This document shows, in pieces, positions 25,865-39,900 of a stretch of 64,000 bases of DNA (position 1 is the stretch's first letter; every line of letters starts with the position of its first letter). Origin of the DNA: Ficedula albicollis (taxonomy: Eukaryota; Chordata; Aves; Passeriformes; Muscicapidae). Below the pieces are notes generated by a model. It saw nothing but the letters and a program-made list of their open reading frames with translations. It searched no databases and was not told the origin of the DNA. The position numbers and the translations under genes were made by a program. The stretch spans positions 69,476,926 to 69,540,925 of the forward strand of contig NC_021672.1 of the NCBI RefSeq assembly GCF_000247815.1, read 5' to 3'.

Positions 25865-27464
25865 GTAAGAGACAGCAGGCCATTGCTCCATGAGCTTGGA
25901 TACACCCATGGGTCACAGGGGAGGAGGGAGGAGAGCAGCTCCGTGTGCTGGAGCTGCCTGAGACGTGCACTGTGAATGTGCAAAGTTTGGTTACCAGGCA
26001 AAAGGTCGTCTGGGTCTTGCAGCAAAACTTGCCAAGCTTCCAAAAATCTTCCAGCCAGCTCAGGCTGAATGTTGGCCGAGCTCCCTGTGAATATCAGCTC
26101 AGCCCTGTTGGGTTTCAGGTGGTGACCAGCTGGTTTTTAACCACTGGCCAGTGCAGCTTGGGCACTCCTTGGTGTTGTGCTTCAGAGTTTGGGTGGTTGT
26201 TAAAATTCAGAGCACAGCTCGAGCAGCTCAGACCATCCCTGGCAAAACCCTGTTGGCTTAATGAATTTATTCTGAAGCTGACTTTGCCCCAGAGAGCGAG
26301 GGGTGTGTAGGCACACACACAGCCATGCCAGAACATTTGCATGAACCCATGAACAGCTCTAGCTGCTGAGCTTAGCACGAAAAGGATTTGGAAAGTGGAA
26401 AATCTTAGTGTTTCAGCCAGGTGTGTATTGTGTCTAATTGATCCACTCCCACATTTCTTATCCTCTATAGTTGAAGTCTTTAGGTTTGGGCAAATACACT
26501 CTCCCTGGGTATAAAAATTTTCTATACAGCTGAAGTGCCACACACTGTAGTCAGAGCAGAGCCATATTCTGCTAAGTATTATAGTTTAATTAATTTGCCA
26601 TCTGAATTAACAGTAGGCATAAAGGACTGAGGAAGGGAATCCTTTCCTCCTAGTGAAGGGGTGGGGAACAGGGAGACTGGAGGGATATGGCCAAAAGCCC
26701 AGGGAAAGAATGTGAAGCAGCCAGGCATTGAGTGAAACTGCCCTGAGGCCCAGACAGACCACTCTCTTAACATTTACAGTTCTCTCCCCCTCTTTCTGTG
26801 TTTGGGAATGAATTTAATTAGAGTGAAAAGGAGTTGCTAAGAGACCAGAGGAGTTCTGGAGTTTGTTGCTGGGGCTGAATTGCCTCTCTGCTTCCAAGGC
26901 ACTGTGTTAAGAAGGATGATGTAACATGAGCCTGCATAAAGCACTCCCAGCTCTAGGGAAAGCTGCTCTCTCCTCCTTGCAGTTCCAGTCTGGTTTGTCA
27001 GTTCTCAGCTCCTTTTTGAGCTGCTTATTTTCTCCTAGACACCGGCAGAAAGCAGGCTCATATCCCTGTAGCACTATTCTGCCTTGTAGACTCCTCCTTG
27101 TGCTCTTTCACATTGGAAGTGGCAGTGCCTGGTTCTGACATCCATCATGAGCAGGTCACTTTGGAATTTAAAAGCTTTTCTGCTTCAGAATTCTCCCTAG
27201 TTTGTTAGTCATCATCCTTTCTGCTCCACCACGATTTCAGCCCAGCATTGACAATGGGCCAGGTGACCCCTTCCGACTCTTTTCTGCAGCTTAACATCTT
27301 GTTTTGACACCCTGGCTCATGCTTGAAGCACCAGGAGACTCCAGGCAATCTCCTAGGCAAGGGCTGTCCACCCTCCAAGGCCAAGGCAGGAACTCTTTAG
27401 CTTCTCAGGGTCCCCTCATTGCTAAATTACATCTTTCCTTTTCACCCACCTTCTGTTATCTCAG

Positions 27465-27568
27465 GACCATCCATAGGCACAAGATGATGAGGAAGACAAT
27501 CTTCAGCCTGGGAAGACACCTGTCCTCCATGGCACGTGGGACCACCCAGGTGAGAAGATTTCTGCATG
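27465..27568 (+). CDS. Pseudouridine gene exon 1 (start codon, targeting-like N-terminus)
   Basis: Coding starts at ATG 27,484 (a second ATG follows at 27,487) after an acceptor at 27,463-27,464. It encodes '[20 protein letters not shown]' and then 'TQVRRFLH', basic and without acidic residues. The donor GCATG|GTGAGT leaves one base, which joins exon 2 as Gly. The frame stays open upstream to 27,304, so an unspliced longer start is possible but less likely. Confidence 0.8.
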
Positions 27569-30500
27569 GTGAGTAATGCATTGAGTTGCTGTGGTATTCC
27601 TGATTCTTCCACTCTTTTAAAACACATTTCCATCCTTAGGCGTGGTTGCAGGGCTCGGTTTGTTCAAGGAATGTTACTGGAGCCAGCAACCAAACAACTG
27701 CAAAAATGGTGGCAGAGGATCCTCCAGTGATGTTGATGAGGATTATAATTCATATTTCACTTACATAAAACACAGCTCTAGTCTTCCTAAAGTCATTTGT
27801 AAATTGGCCCCAAAGAACAGCTGAAGAGGGGGATAAATTTGTTGTGATGACGACAATTTGCTTTTTATAAACCAGCTCAGTAGTTACTGCAAATACCCAC
27901 ACAAATAACTCACTCTTTGTGTTTATCCCCAGGTGGTTACGTCAGGATTCATCCCTCTGTACAGGAAGCTCTGCTGGAGGGGAGACCCGTTGTAGCCTTG
28001 GAAAGCACCATCATTACACATGGCATGGCCTATCCTCTGAATTTGAGGTGCTGGATTTAGATGTTCCTCATTCAGTGAAGTTGTAAGCATGAAGCACATC
28101 ACTTACTGGATTGGTATCAGTATTCTTGGTCAAGCCAAAGCTGTTGCAAGAGCAAAAGGAAAGATCACATTGTTAGGCTTGCAGACTGTAAGCTCAAGTG
28201 TAGAACAATTGTATTTGGACTTCTAAGGACAAATAGGAAGAACTTAGTTATCTCCTTATCCAATACCTTGAATTTCTGGCTTCCTTTAAAATAGAGCAGG
28301 AGATAATGTCACCACTTGATCTCAAAGAGAGCAATCAGCCTTTTCAGCTGCATAGTTTGTACTGACAAAGGAAACACTGCAGTTTCTTTTCCTGTATCTT
28401 TTGTAATGCAAAAAGGATTGAAGCACAATAGTGAAATCTGTTCCTTAGCCTACTCAGAGCTGCAACTGTGAGAGCTCCTGGTCCCTTCTCCCTGTCTTCT
28501 GTATCCTGCATGGAACCCCCCATCACTACTCTTTATTTATCAATTTTCAATAGACTTGTATTTCATTGAGTTACAGTGCCAGAAATCGTTGCACTCTTCT
28601 CTCCATCCTTGCTTCCAGAAAGCACAGAAAGGTTTTGGTATTGATTTTCCATCTTGCTTTTTACCTGGCCGTTATTCTGCCTGACACTCTGTCTTAAAAT
28701 GAAGCTCTAAAAACTCGATTTTGGGAAAGAATAGTTTCAGTACTTAAAGACTGCCAAGCATATGTCCAGATAGCTGAGAAAGGAAGAAGAAGCTGCTCCT
28801 AAAATAGATAGTGTATGAATGATCAAGTACAAAATCTGCTAAACTTAGGCTTAGTCTGCAGCCCTGGAGTACCCTAAGGCACTAGATTTTTGGCACTGTT
28901 GTTACTCTGTATCTCACTGTGTTATGAAAAATATATTCTGGTCATTTGAGCAGGACTTGAACTACCTTGGGTTTTTGTGAAAGTCTATGATGTCAGAGAA
29001 GTAACAGGTAAAAGGCACAGAAAAGTCCTATTTTGAGACGATCCCTATTTTCAGTAATATATTGTACAACCAGATTTGCTTGTAAACCAATTTATTTTTC
29101 TCAAAAATGAAGCACGGAGCTTGGGCATTGGGAAATGGGAGCTCTTCACTTCTGGAAGTTCAAGTGCAAATATTCCTGCCATGAGGCAGATACAAGAAGA
29201 GCAGAATGTAGCTGAAGTTACAAGAACTGTAGCACTGTGAAGGATGGCCATCAAACACAACAGCTTTCTTGTCCAGTTGTTTCCATCCCTAATTTTGTGA
29301 CTTTTGCCTTGTTTATCTTATTTCAGCATGGCCAGAGAGGTGGAAGAAATTGTAAGAACAAATGGAGCAGTGCCAGCCACTGTAGGTATTTTAAGGGGGC
29401 AAATCCACGTGGGACTCACAGACGAGGAACTCGAGTTCTTGGCAAGCAGTAAAAATGTGGTTAAAGTGTCTCGCAGAGATTTTCCTTTTGTCCTCAGCCA
29501 GGTATGGTGTGCAAACTTTCCAGTGTGGTCTTTCCTAGTAAAGTATGGTTGCTTTTCTAGCAACAGTAGCTTTAAAAGCCAGGTGGCTTTTAAACCTCTC
29601 AAAAATGTCATGGAGAGAGGTATCTTATGGGTAAGCACAAAAGTGGCCCTAACTTGTTAAAATACAACAGAGTAAGGGAATGACATAGAAAGGGAATGAA
29701 AAGTCATTCTGGTTGTGTTGGCAAGCCATGGGCACTTGGCTAAGAATATTCTTATTGGTATGATAGGACATTATCACATTGCATGTGAACTATGTGACAC
29801 TTAGGCCACCCCAGGCTTAAAGTGACAGCTAAAGGTGCCACTAGCTGCCCCTGGAGCACCCTGGACAACAAAGGCTATCAGGGCAAGAACAGCTTATGTA
29901 GCAGGGATGACAGATGATTCACAGAATATTCTGAGTTGGAAGGGACCCACAAGGACTATGAAGTCCAGCTCCTGAGTGAATTCCTCTGCCTTTTTGGCTG
30001 AAAGAGTATTTGTGTTCGAATTTCGCTGCTCACGTGCTGTAGCTGCTTCTCCGTGTCTCCCTGGGTGCTGACTGTGGCTGGCTGTTCCCCAACAGGGCTT
30101 GTCTGGAGGTACTACCGTGTCTGGAACAATGATTGCAGCACACAAAGCAGGAATCCCTGTGTTTGTGTCAGGTGGCATAGGAGGTGTCCATCGGGATGGG
30201 GAGAACAGTAAGAACATTCTGCTTTTCACTCTGTTGCTACAGTTGTATTCAATCCCTTCTTTTCCCTTTTTCCCGGCCTGTCCTACAGTAACTGTCCAGA
30301 AGAATAAAGTTAACGGGTTTTTTTGATCAAACTATGATTCCTTTTTCCCTGATGTCTCCTTTCCAGAAGCTTCAAAATATTCCTCTTGAATATTGTTAGG
30401 GGGTGGAAGTTTCTCTTTATCCTTTGCTTACACGGGGTTGCATTGATATTTTTTGCTGGTGCAACAGGAGCTGACTGCACCTCTGCCTCTTTGTAATGGC

Positions 30501-33500
30501 TGGATAACCTGATACTGGCTGCCAAGCACAGTGTTGTTATCAGCTCTCTCAGCTGAGGAGAACAGCCCTGCCACAAAAGAGTGTGCTCTGTGTCAGAGGT
30601 GTGTGCTCCTCTCTGGAAGATGGCCTGGTCTTGGCTGTACAGTTTGTGGCTTTTAAATGCCTCCTCTCTTCTCAGCCATACATATTCCAGCACAGCCCAA
30701 GTGCAGTGCCCTGTTGTATGCCATCCCTTTCAGATGTGATGTAAATTCCAGACCAGGGAGTTTCCTGAGGTCAGCTCCTGTGGTACTTTCTTTTTTTTTG
30801 CAAGCATTGTTAGCTCCAAACTCAAAATCTGCTTCAATGATATTGCATCTCCTTGAACCTCATCCTTGCTGTACAACACTTCTTTCTTTATTTTCTACCA
30901 AATTTATGCATGATCTTTATCCATGTGATCAAAGAGCCAAGAGATAGAGTACAAGGCTGCACCTCTGCCCTCAGCCATGTCAGTTCTTTTTTGTCAACAC
31001 CTAAAGACATGATCTAAACCTTTAATACTTGCTTGTGCATCTAGCCAGTTCCAAAGTCAGGCAGTGTCATCCTGGGCATGTGTGGCTTTTTGGGAGGTCA
31101 GATCTCATCAGCTTGGAGTAGAACACAGCCACCAAGACCTTGCCTCTGCTTGCCTCTTACAGCTCTGGATGTGAGTGCTGACTTGACAGAGCTGGGACGA
31201 ACTCCAGTCGCTGTTGTAGCTGCAGGAGCCAAGTCTGTCCTTGATATTGGCAGGACGCTGGAATACCTGGTAGGTAGCATGGGCTGTGGTGCCTGAAAGC
31301 AGATAACCTTGTTCTTTGTGCACAGGGTGCCCAGTGACATTGGGATGGGTCCTGAGCTGAAGATTTTCAGAAATTGCTGCTGAGAGGATGTGAAGCCATA
31401 TTCACAGTTCTGTATCCTGGGGCTGTACAAGAGCTTGGCTGCTCCCTGACATAAATCCATCCATGTCCAAGGGGCTGTGCCAGCAGCTGCTCCAACTGAG
31501 CTCAAAGGTGGTGCTATCCCTGTCCTTTTTCTTTGGCAATAGATTTGCTTTTCTGGGATGATGCTCCCAGCAACTGATGGATCATGAATGCTAGATCCAT
31601 CAAACACTAAAATACAATCAGAATTAAAAAGGGAATCAGATGATTTTCAGCAGACACCTTTTAAGGTTTGGCATGTTGGAAACCACCAGGGCCAACACTT
31701 CAGGTGACAGCCAACATGGATGTTTCTCAATTGCAAGCAGAACTCGTTGCTATCCTGTCAGTTCATGACATGTCTTCATATCCCAGGGTGTTATCTTGGA
31801 CTCAGGGTGGTGCCAGTGACAGCTGCATGGCTTTGGATCAGCCCCAAGCACACACAAAGGATGCACATGCCTCCTCTGCCTCACTGAGCCAGGTCTGCTC
31901 TAGCCACTTACCATGTCTGGCTCCTGGTGAGAGGACGGAATAGAATGGGATGTGCAAAAATAACCACAACCTGTGCCAAAGAAAGGCAGTTTCTTTCTGG
32001 GTAGAAGGAAAGAAATCCCATTTTTTAGCTGGCTCCCCTTTCCCTCCACTGATCACCTGCTTCTCTCACCTCTGCTGCTGCAGGAGACTCAGGGGGTGTG
32101 TGTGGCTGCCTTTGGAGAATCAAGAGAGTTCCCAGCCTTCTTCTCACGCCAGAGTGGCTTCCAAGCACCCTATCACGTCCGGGATGAGGAGGAGGCAGCC
32201 AAACTCATTGGTGTGTTTCAGATGGCAAAGGCCCATGTAAGGGCTTGGAAAGGAGGGATACAAGAATTACCCTGGATAAAGGACTTTCTTGAAGTCTGCA
32301 GAAAAATTTGCCCTGAAAAATATTCCATCCCACCTCCCCCATTCCTGCATCAAAAGTGCTTTGAAAATACAGTAGCAGAGAAGTCCAGTCCTTACAGCAA
32401 GTCAAACTGCAAGCCAGCTGCAGCCAGCTGACGTGTTTTATTCCACCTGGGGAAGTGGGAGCAACACATAATAATATGTTGACAAAACGAGCTTCTGGGC
32501 CTTTAGAAGGGGAATCAGTTTAGAAAAGGGAAAAAAAGAAAAAAAGAGAGAGAGAAAAAAAAGCCTTTTCCCCTTTTACTGTACAGACAGACTCAAAAGA
32601 AATAGGTGTGAATTGGTTGGTAGCTGGAGAAGATCCTGATCTTGAGTTTGAGCTCTCAGGCTTCCTACACTAGTGCCCACCCTTCTCTGTCCTTTTCCTT
32701 CAGCACCTGACTTCTGCAAGGACTGCCACTAACAATAATGTTCCCATCCTCTGCAGACAGTGCCCTGGGGCTGGGCCTGAGCACTGGGGTGCTGATAGCA
32801 GTGCCCTGTCCCCAGGAGGGAGCTGCAGAGGGCCAGGCCATTGAGGAGGCCATCCAGCAAGCTCTCAGCCAAGCCAGGTGAGAAACAACCTAAATCTTTG
32901 CCTTTGCCCGGCCCATGGTCTTGGGGGAGTAAACAAATTCAGGAACACTGCTGCAGGAGCCCTAGCACAGCTTAACCTTGGGCATGGGTGAGCCCACAGC
33001 TTATTTTCAACTGTACCTTTATCTAAACCCCAAGCTTGTTTACAGGACTTGCTATGGGATGTGGTTATGGAGATAAAGTATCTGCTGGCAGCAGTGCTTC
33101 TCCTCTGATGTCATTTCAGCTCATCTCTGGGCATTTTCTTTATATTTGCAGGTCCAAAGGAATCACAGGCAAAGAAGTGACCCCGTTTTTGTTACAGAAG
33201 CTTGTAGAATTAACTGATGGGAAATCACTGGACTCCAGTATCCTCTTACTAATGGGGGGAAAAAGAAAGTACTTCAGTGTATTTCCTACTTCTGATAATG
33301 CCTGGTAGGGAGCACCATCACTTTATTGATGGTCTAGCAAGGAGAAAACACTCCAGTATCTGCAAACAGATGGGAGCTCAGCACCTCCACCCTGATTTTT
33401 CAGAAACATCCTTACTGCCTTCATCGCCTTTTACATTAAAAACTGGAGGGCAGCACAGATGGCAGGTGGAGCAGAGCCCAAAGAAATCCCTCACATCTGA

Positions 33501-33892
33501 CCCTGGAGCTTGCCTGCTCTGTGATGGGATCTCAGGATAATGTTGTCTGTGCTATACATCACACTGCCTTTTCATTGTAACATTCCTTACAACGTTCCCT
33601 GTGGGTACAGGGAAAAGAGAGACTTGGAGGACAAACAGCCCTGGGTGAGCAGGAATCCACTGCACAGCCAAGAGAAAGCAGGGACACTGGCTGGGATGCC
33701 AGTGTAGGATTTGGGACAGCCAGATTCACACCCAGGCTCTGCTGCCAGCCCTCTAGGAGACCTCACATCTCAGGGCAGAATGGTAAAGTCAGTTTTGGAT
33801 AGAAGAGCTATATGCAGCCACAAAGCAGGGCCTTCAACAGAGGCTTTCAAAGCATCTGGTCATCTGCTCCCAGTGCAATTTGCTAAAAAAAA

Positions 33893-33971
<79 letters not shown>

Positions 33972-36900
33972 CTCAGTAGGTATCTCATTCTGGAAAAGCT
34001 GACCAAGATCCTCTAAGGTTTTTAGGCTCTCTGCTGTAATTTAAACACCTCACCTTCTCTTTTCTCTGTGTAGCCTTTGCTTCTATCCTCCACCTGTCCA
34101 AGACAGGTTTCTTCTCTGTGGACACTGGTGGAGGAAAGTGAACAAAAAGAAAAGAAAAATGAAAGATCAGAGTTTTAATGCAGCATTGTAACCCACTGTA
34201 CTTGTCCCTAAAGGATTATGGTATGGAGGATCAAACCTATCAAGTCCCAGCATGTATGTACTTGTCCCTAAAGGATTATGGTATGGAGGATCAAACCTAT
34301 CAAGTCCTAGCATGTATTTCCTCCTTTCTCCCTCTAAACAGTTCCTACGTAAGCTTCCAACAGCTCAGACTCGCTGGTACTTTTAATATTTCCTCCTTTC
34401 TCCCTCTAAACAGTTCCTACATAAGCTTCCAACAGCTCAGACTCGCCGGTACTTTTAATTTTCCTCAAAGAAATGCTGAGCAGACCTTGCACTGATCCAG
34501 AACAATGCCAGAGTGGGCAGCTGCATTGCAGTGGCCCTGAGCAAACTGCAGGAATCCAGGAGGAAAAGGAACCTGCCTCGGCCAAGGGATGTGACAGCAC
34601 CACAACCAGTGAGTCCTCTGCTGGCCTCCACATGATGCCTCTCTGCTGACAGCACAAGATAAATTTATATCTGCTCCCAAAAGTAAAAGATGACTCAGCC
34701 AGGGGCCAATCATTCTCCTTCACACACTCAGACATTCTCCCTTTAGTTTTGCCTTGTTATTCTTGAAAGATAAGTGTCCTCTCCTCCTCCCCCTGCCCAC
34801 ATTTACAAGGAATAGACACTGACAATGGCCTAATCTCATTAAGTCTCAGGTCATCAAGGCCACTAAAACTTTAATCACCTTTTCACCTTTTACTGTGCCC
34901 TTATGGACAGCTTCAGCCCTATACCTCTTAGTACCAGGGAGCTTGTCACTACAGGAGTAGACCTGGAAGAGGGTGGGGAGAGATATTTTGAGCTGCTGAG
35001 CCGTAAATGTTTATAAATATCTCTTTCTGTGGGCCTCCTGCTCATGATTGACAAAATCACAAGATTTACAGCACATCCTGAACAAGAATACTCTATTCAC
35101 TCTCTTGGATTTTGTCTGTGCCATGTAATTTGCAGGAAATCTATTTTAGGTGGTCTTTAGAGACATGAAAGATTTTCTAAAATCCATTTGCAATAAGATT
35201 TGTCAACATAAAAGAGAGCAGTGACTCTAGAGGCAATAACCCAGCATTTGATGAGAAAAAACAGCTGTATGTCCCCAAAGAATCTGGAAACTTCCTGTTT
35301 GTGGAGCTGAACTGCTTATTCTGGCTTTGTAGGACAATAAAAGAAGTGATCTGTAAAGTGTCACTGGGTATGGCAATTTCTCCTGGGAGCTTGCAAGAAA
35401 TTACTGCATTTTTCTGCCTACTTTTCCCCATTTTCTTTGCTTCTTTACACACCAGTGCTTGAATGTTTCTGAGGCCTGCTATATCACACAGAGAAACCAT
35501 CAGCATCCCTGTGTGTCCACTGTAAAATCCCACCTGCCACACTGGGGCTGGCTGTCAGCAGGCATAATTCAGAAAGCAACAAAGAGAAGAGACTTTGATT
35601 CTTTCTGATTGGGATTGTACAAACCTGCAGCTAACTATTCAAAATAACCACTGGCACTTAAACTGTGAAGGAGAGAGCTTCCAAGAGGGTGGGAAAAGTG
35701 ACTAGGCAAAGCAAGGAAGACTTGGAAACGTTTTCCTGAAGTCTTTCCAACCACTTTTTACCTCTTTATTCCCTCCTAAAGGTGGTGATTGGCGGGATCA
35801 ACGTTGACTTTATAGCCAAGGCACAGAACCCTGACATCCTGGTACTGTATCTCTAGCAGTTTTCTTAGCACCAGTGTATTTCCAGATGTTTTTACAGGAG
35901 TGCCAAGCCAAAGGGGTTGGGGGGAGGGTGTTATCCATGTGTGATATCCACATGTGTCCATGCACACACCTGGGAGGTGTAGAGCTGCATGTTTAGTGTG
36001 TTGTTTGGGTGATAATGGAGCGACCTGCTCTGTCCCCATGGTGAAAATCACCATCCCTGACACTCAGGAGAGGAAGAAAGCAATGGATCATCCATATACA
36101 CCTGGGAAATCCCCAGCTAAGAGCCATCTCTGGCTGTCTGAGACTGCCTTAACTACAGAGAGCAGCACAAATAGGAGCAAGAGTCTCTGTGCAGAGTACT
36201 CGTGAAAGAATTTAATCTCATACACACACACACACAAAAACCAACCAAAAAAAAGAAAAAAAACCCAAACCAAAGATGGCTTTGAAAACCAGAACATTTT
36301 AAATGTTGCCAGACTCTCTTTGTCTCAATTTGAGTAGAACAAGAAGCTAAAGTGGACCAAACCTGGGACTCCCCCATGCAAATGACAGCTATTTGCATGG
36401 CCTGTACAATTTTTGTTGAGCTGTACAAAGTACTGCAGATTGAGGTGGTGAAGCTTGCTCAAAAATTGTTTGGTGCCTCAAATTACTCTGTGATGACAGC
36501 CAAGGCAGGAAGTTTCTGCCATCAGATGGGCCAGCCTGTGAAGATCTCTCAGTCAGAGAGGGAAAATGTGCTGGGGAAGCTGTCTGTAAGGAATTTGGCT
36601 ATTTAATGACACAGGGGCCAAACAATGTTATGATGGTCAAGGGTGAAATATGCCATGGCATCTGTTATGAAATCTTGCAGAAGTTCAGCTGCTTCAGCTG
36701 TGATGTAACCAATACCATGCACAGCCCACACTCAGCCATCAGGACAAGGAGCTGAGCTGTGTCCAAGGGAGGATGAGCATTCCTTGGCATGTCAAACACC
36801 AGTGCAGATCCCTGGACCACCTATAGCCCAGTGAGGGGGACAAGGACCGGTGTAGGTCCTGCTGGGAGCAGCTGACAAGGCAAAAAGGGGCTTTTAATGT

Positions 36901-39900
36901 TGTATTAAAAAGTGAGGGCTTAGCTGTCCTCCCGCCTTCAGTGAGCCCTGGTGCATCGTGGCTGGTACCCAAGTGCCAAGCTGCAGGAGGATTTGGGATC
37001 TGCCAGCCAGAATGGTTAGACACAGAGGAAAAGCCCCTTTCCATATCATTGCTTTGGCTTTTTAAAGACAGATTTTTGCCATACTGATTTTTAATTTTTT
37101 TTTTTTTTTCCAAAGGACTCTGCACTCAGCAGATCCCACTTTGTGCCTGCTGGATTTGTTGCAGAGCACTGGGTACCACTCACTCCTCCTGCTGTCTCAG
37201 CAGGAAATCTCAGCTGTATTCTGACCTGGTTGTAATTCCCACATGGCTTTCAAGGCTGCCCAGAAGCTAAATGCTTAATATGTAACTATCTGACCTGCTG
37301 AGAAGGATGAACAATTTTGCTCAGAGAAAGTTGCTGGAAAAAGCATTATGGTTATCATTCTCTCAGGACACCCAGAAACTGAGCAGAGTCTCATTTTTAC
37401 ATTGAGAATTCAAACCTCTTAGGACATGGAAGAAGGTTCCAGAGATTTGCTCAATTCTCTGAAACTTTGCCAGAAAGCATCAGCCTCATTTCAGATCACT
37501 TTTAAGGAGCCCATTTTTACCTAAATTCTTTAATCTGAGCCAGCCCCACCCATACCCAAGAAGAAATATTTGAATACCACTCAGACTTGGAGTTACAACT
37601 GAGTTGGCAAGGTGTGATGAGAGCCACTCTTTTTTCTTTAAAGGCCAGCTGCTGGTTTCTCTCTCACTGGACCCACCTGCTACTTTAAAAAGAGATTCAG
37701 CATCTTCATTTTTTTAGGCCCTGTGGGGTTGTACAACAGGCGAGGTCACCCACAGCTGGATCCCTGAGCAGGAGGCTGCTACATCTGCTCTTAGGGCAAG
37801 GCTTGGCATTAAAAAAAAGACACCCAGAAACTCTCCTCTGGGGTATATGGGAAAAGAGAGGATCAGCATGCCAGGCAGCAAAAGGAGCTGATGGGGATTT
37901 TCACCATTCCTGCAGGCATCAGTTTTAAAACACAGACAATGGAATTACATAAACTGCAGTTTGTGCTTATTGCTGGTGGCAGCCAGCACCCTCTTTTAAG
38001 ACTGAAACAGGGGCCAGTGTTCAAAGCCCTGTTGTTTGACTCGCCTAAAAAAGTCAAAGGGCTTTGGAGTTTTTTTCCCCTTGGCTGCCTGTATTACAGA
38101 CAGTGAATTCAGAATTAAATTAGCCAAACTCACTTTGCTTTTGAAATCTGCAGCTCTCAACAGGATACAGATGGAAATATCCTCATTCCCAGTGGCAATT
38201 CCCAGGGAGCACAAGCAAAGATAAGGGAGGGGCATTTGTGTTAGTGAGGAGTGATGAGCAGTGCAAAGATAGGTTGCAGTTCTGCTCAGGTCACCTGAAG
38301 AGTTTAGGGCTTGGAGAACTGCCAGACAGAACAGCAAAGGTATCAAAAATTAGCACCAAGTCTTACAGACTGCAGAACTGGGCAGAGTCAGAGCTAAGAA
38401 AAAGAGCCTGGAGATCAGGTGAGAGAAAAAAAGATCATATTTAGGTGGGAGAGCAGCCTCTCACAGGGCTGGATGCAGGAGAAAGCTTTGTGTGCCAAGG
38501 ACAGGTGTTCAGCTTCACACAGGGGAAGGAGAATCCTTGGGAAGCTTCAGAATGAATTTAAGGAACGCCCAAGCACAGGGATGGGTTGGGGGCAGAATAT
38601 TCCTTACAGTGAGATGGCAAGGCATGTTCTTGGTTAGAATAGACAGTGGTGTTTGCAAGCAAGGAAAATGTTTTGTGCAGGGTGTTCTTGTGCACCTGGG
38701 CTGGTGTAGGGCAGAGGGACTGGGCCAGGAGCTTCTGCATACAGGCATTAGGACTGTCTTCAGAGATGGAAAACAGTTTCCAGGATTTTGTGAACAAGAG
38801 CTCTAAAACCATTTGATAGTCAGATGAAGCCCAAATTGATCTGAGCACTTACTGATGTAATTCTTCTGGCAGAAGAATTAGAATGAGATGGGTGAGCGAC
38901 TGCCTGTGTTCTGACAATTTGCCTGTGACAGAGAGGCAGATGGACAGAGCAGTGGGAGGCAGAGGCAAGAGAAAAGAATTTGGTAGCCACACGTGGAAAA
39001 AAAGGGTATTTTTAATGAGGGAGATGTTTGGGACTCAATGGGTCAGTGAAAAGCTCTTCAGTCTCTGAAACAGATCCTTCCATGAATAAAGTACAGAGGC
39101 AGTACAGGCAAAGATAACAAATCTCATTTTACATTCAAAGAGGGAAAGAAATAAATAAGTAAATAACTCCCACAAACTGCTTAAGGTGGGAGCTAAGTGG
39201 CCTGGAAGGCAGAGCCCATCAGCTTTGGAGTCCCAGGTTGCTGTCAGCAGGTGAATTCAGAGGGCTGCTCACACTGACTGAAACACCCATTAGCCATTCC
39301 AGGAGGTCTCAGCAAGTAAGACCAAACTAGCAATTCATGGGGAGATCAAGTGGGTCTCCCCTCCTTGCAGGCAGACCTTTGTCATTGAGACAGAAGTCAG
39401 TAGCTGGCTCTAGAAATTCATATTGCTCTCAGCCTGTGAGCTGGATGCCCTCTGCTCCCTCTGATTGCTGATCTATATTTCAGCAATACCAGCTTCCCAT
39501 GATAATGGATTTGTAGCAGCTCTGCCAAGCAGCCCTCCCAGTGCTGCCAATTAACATTTTTTTCTTCCAGGGCGGTGGGCAAACAAATGCTGGAAGAGTG
39601 AGAAGAACCTTTGGAGGTGTTGGAAGGAACTTGGCAGGTGCCTGGTGCTTGGGTTTGCCTGGGGGTGCATGCCAGCTGTGGTCTGTCCTTTGCTATTCCT
39701 TCAGCAGCAGGAGAGGCTGGATGCTGACAAGATTTGGGACACATTAGGCAATATTCTAGTGGGCAGGCTGCCTGGAAAAGGCAGGGCTCCCTCCAAGAAA
39801 TAAGAGGGGAGGGAGTTGAGATCAGGAAAAGGAAGGATCACAAATATGAAGTTAACTAGCACATGGTGCAGTGACCCTGAATCAAAGTAAATAAGCCTCA

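Larger units (their letters stand above)
22301..27464. other. Region between MKRN1 and the pseudouridine gene
   Basis: No coding exon or repeat family is recognised across about 5 kb. A short CTC microsatellite lies at 25,777-25,801, and a GC-rich segment ending in a strong donor consensus (CAGAG|GTAAGA, GT at 25,865) could be a non-coding first exon of the plus-strand gene. The rest shows nothing I can name. Confidence 0.5.
33269..35781 (+). other. Intron with a suspected missing exon
   Basis: Between the PsuG and kinase halves the family has about 20-30 more residues (a helix following NNAxVGSxIA) that I cannot find here. The interval holds a 74-base poly-C run and two adjacent duplications (60 and 72 bp). 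The missing exon may be lost in the poly-C run or absent from the assembly. Confidence 0.5.
35842..39570 (+). other. Large intron in the kinase half
   Basis: 3.7 kb without a recognised exon. It contains a CA microsatellite with A/C-rich tail at 36,223-36,276 and an isolated 84-codon open frame at 36,352-36,606 that I cannot identify. Confidence 0.7.

Noticed and set aside
25555..26043. 162-codon minus-strand frame containing poly-Glu
   Set aside because: The acidic stretch is the CTC microsatellite read in reverse; nothing else supports a gene.
27304..27576. Longer N-terminus of the pseudouridine enzyme starting at 27,304
   Set aside because: The extra 60 residues have no family support and a splice acceptor at 27,463-27,464 fits better.
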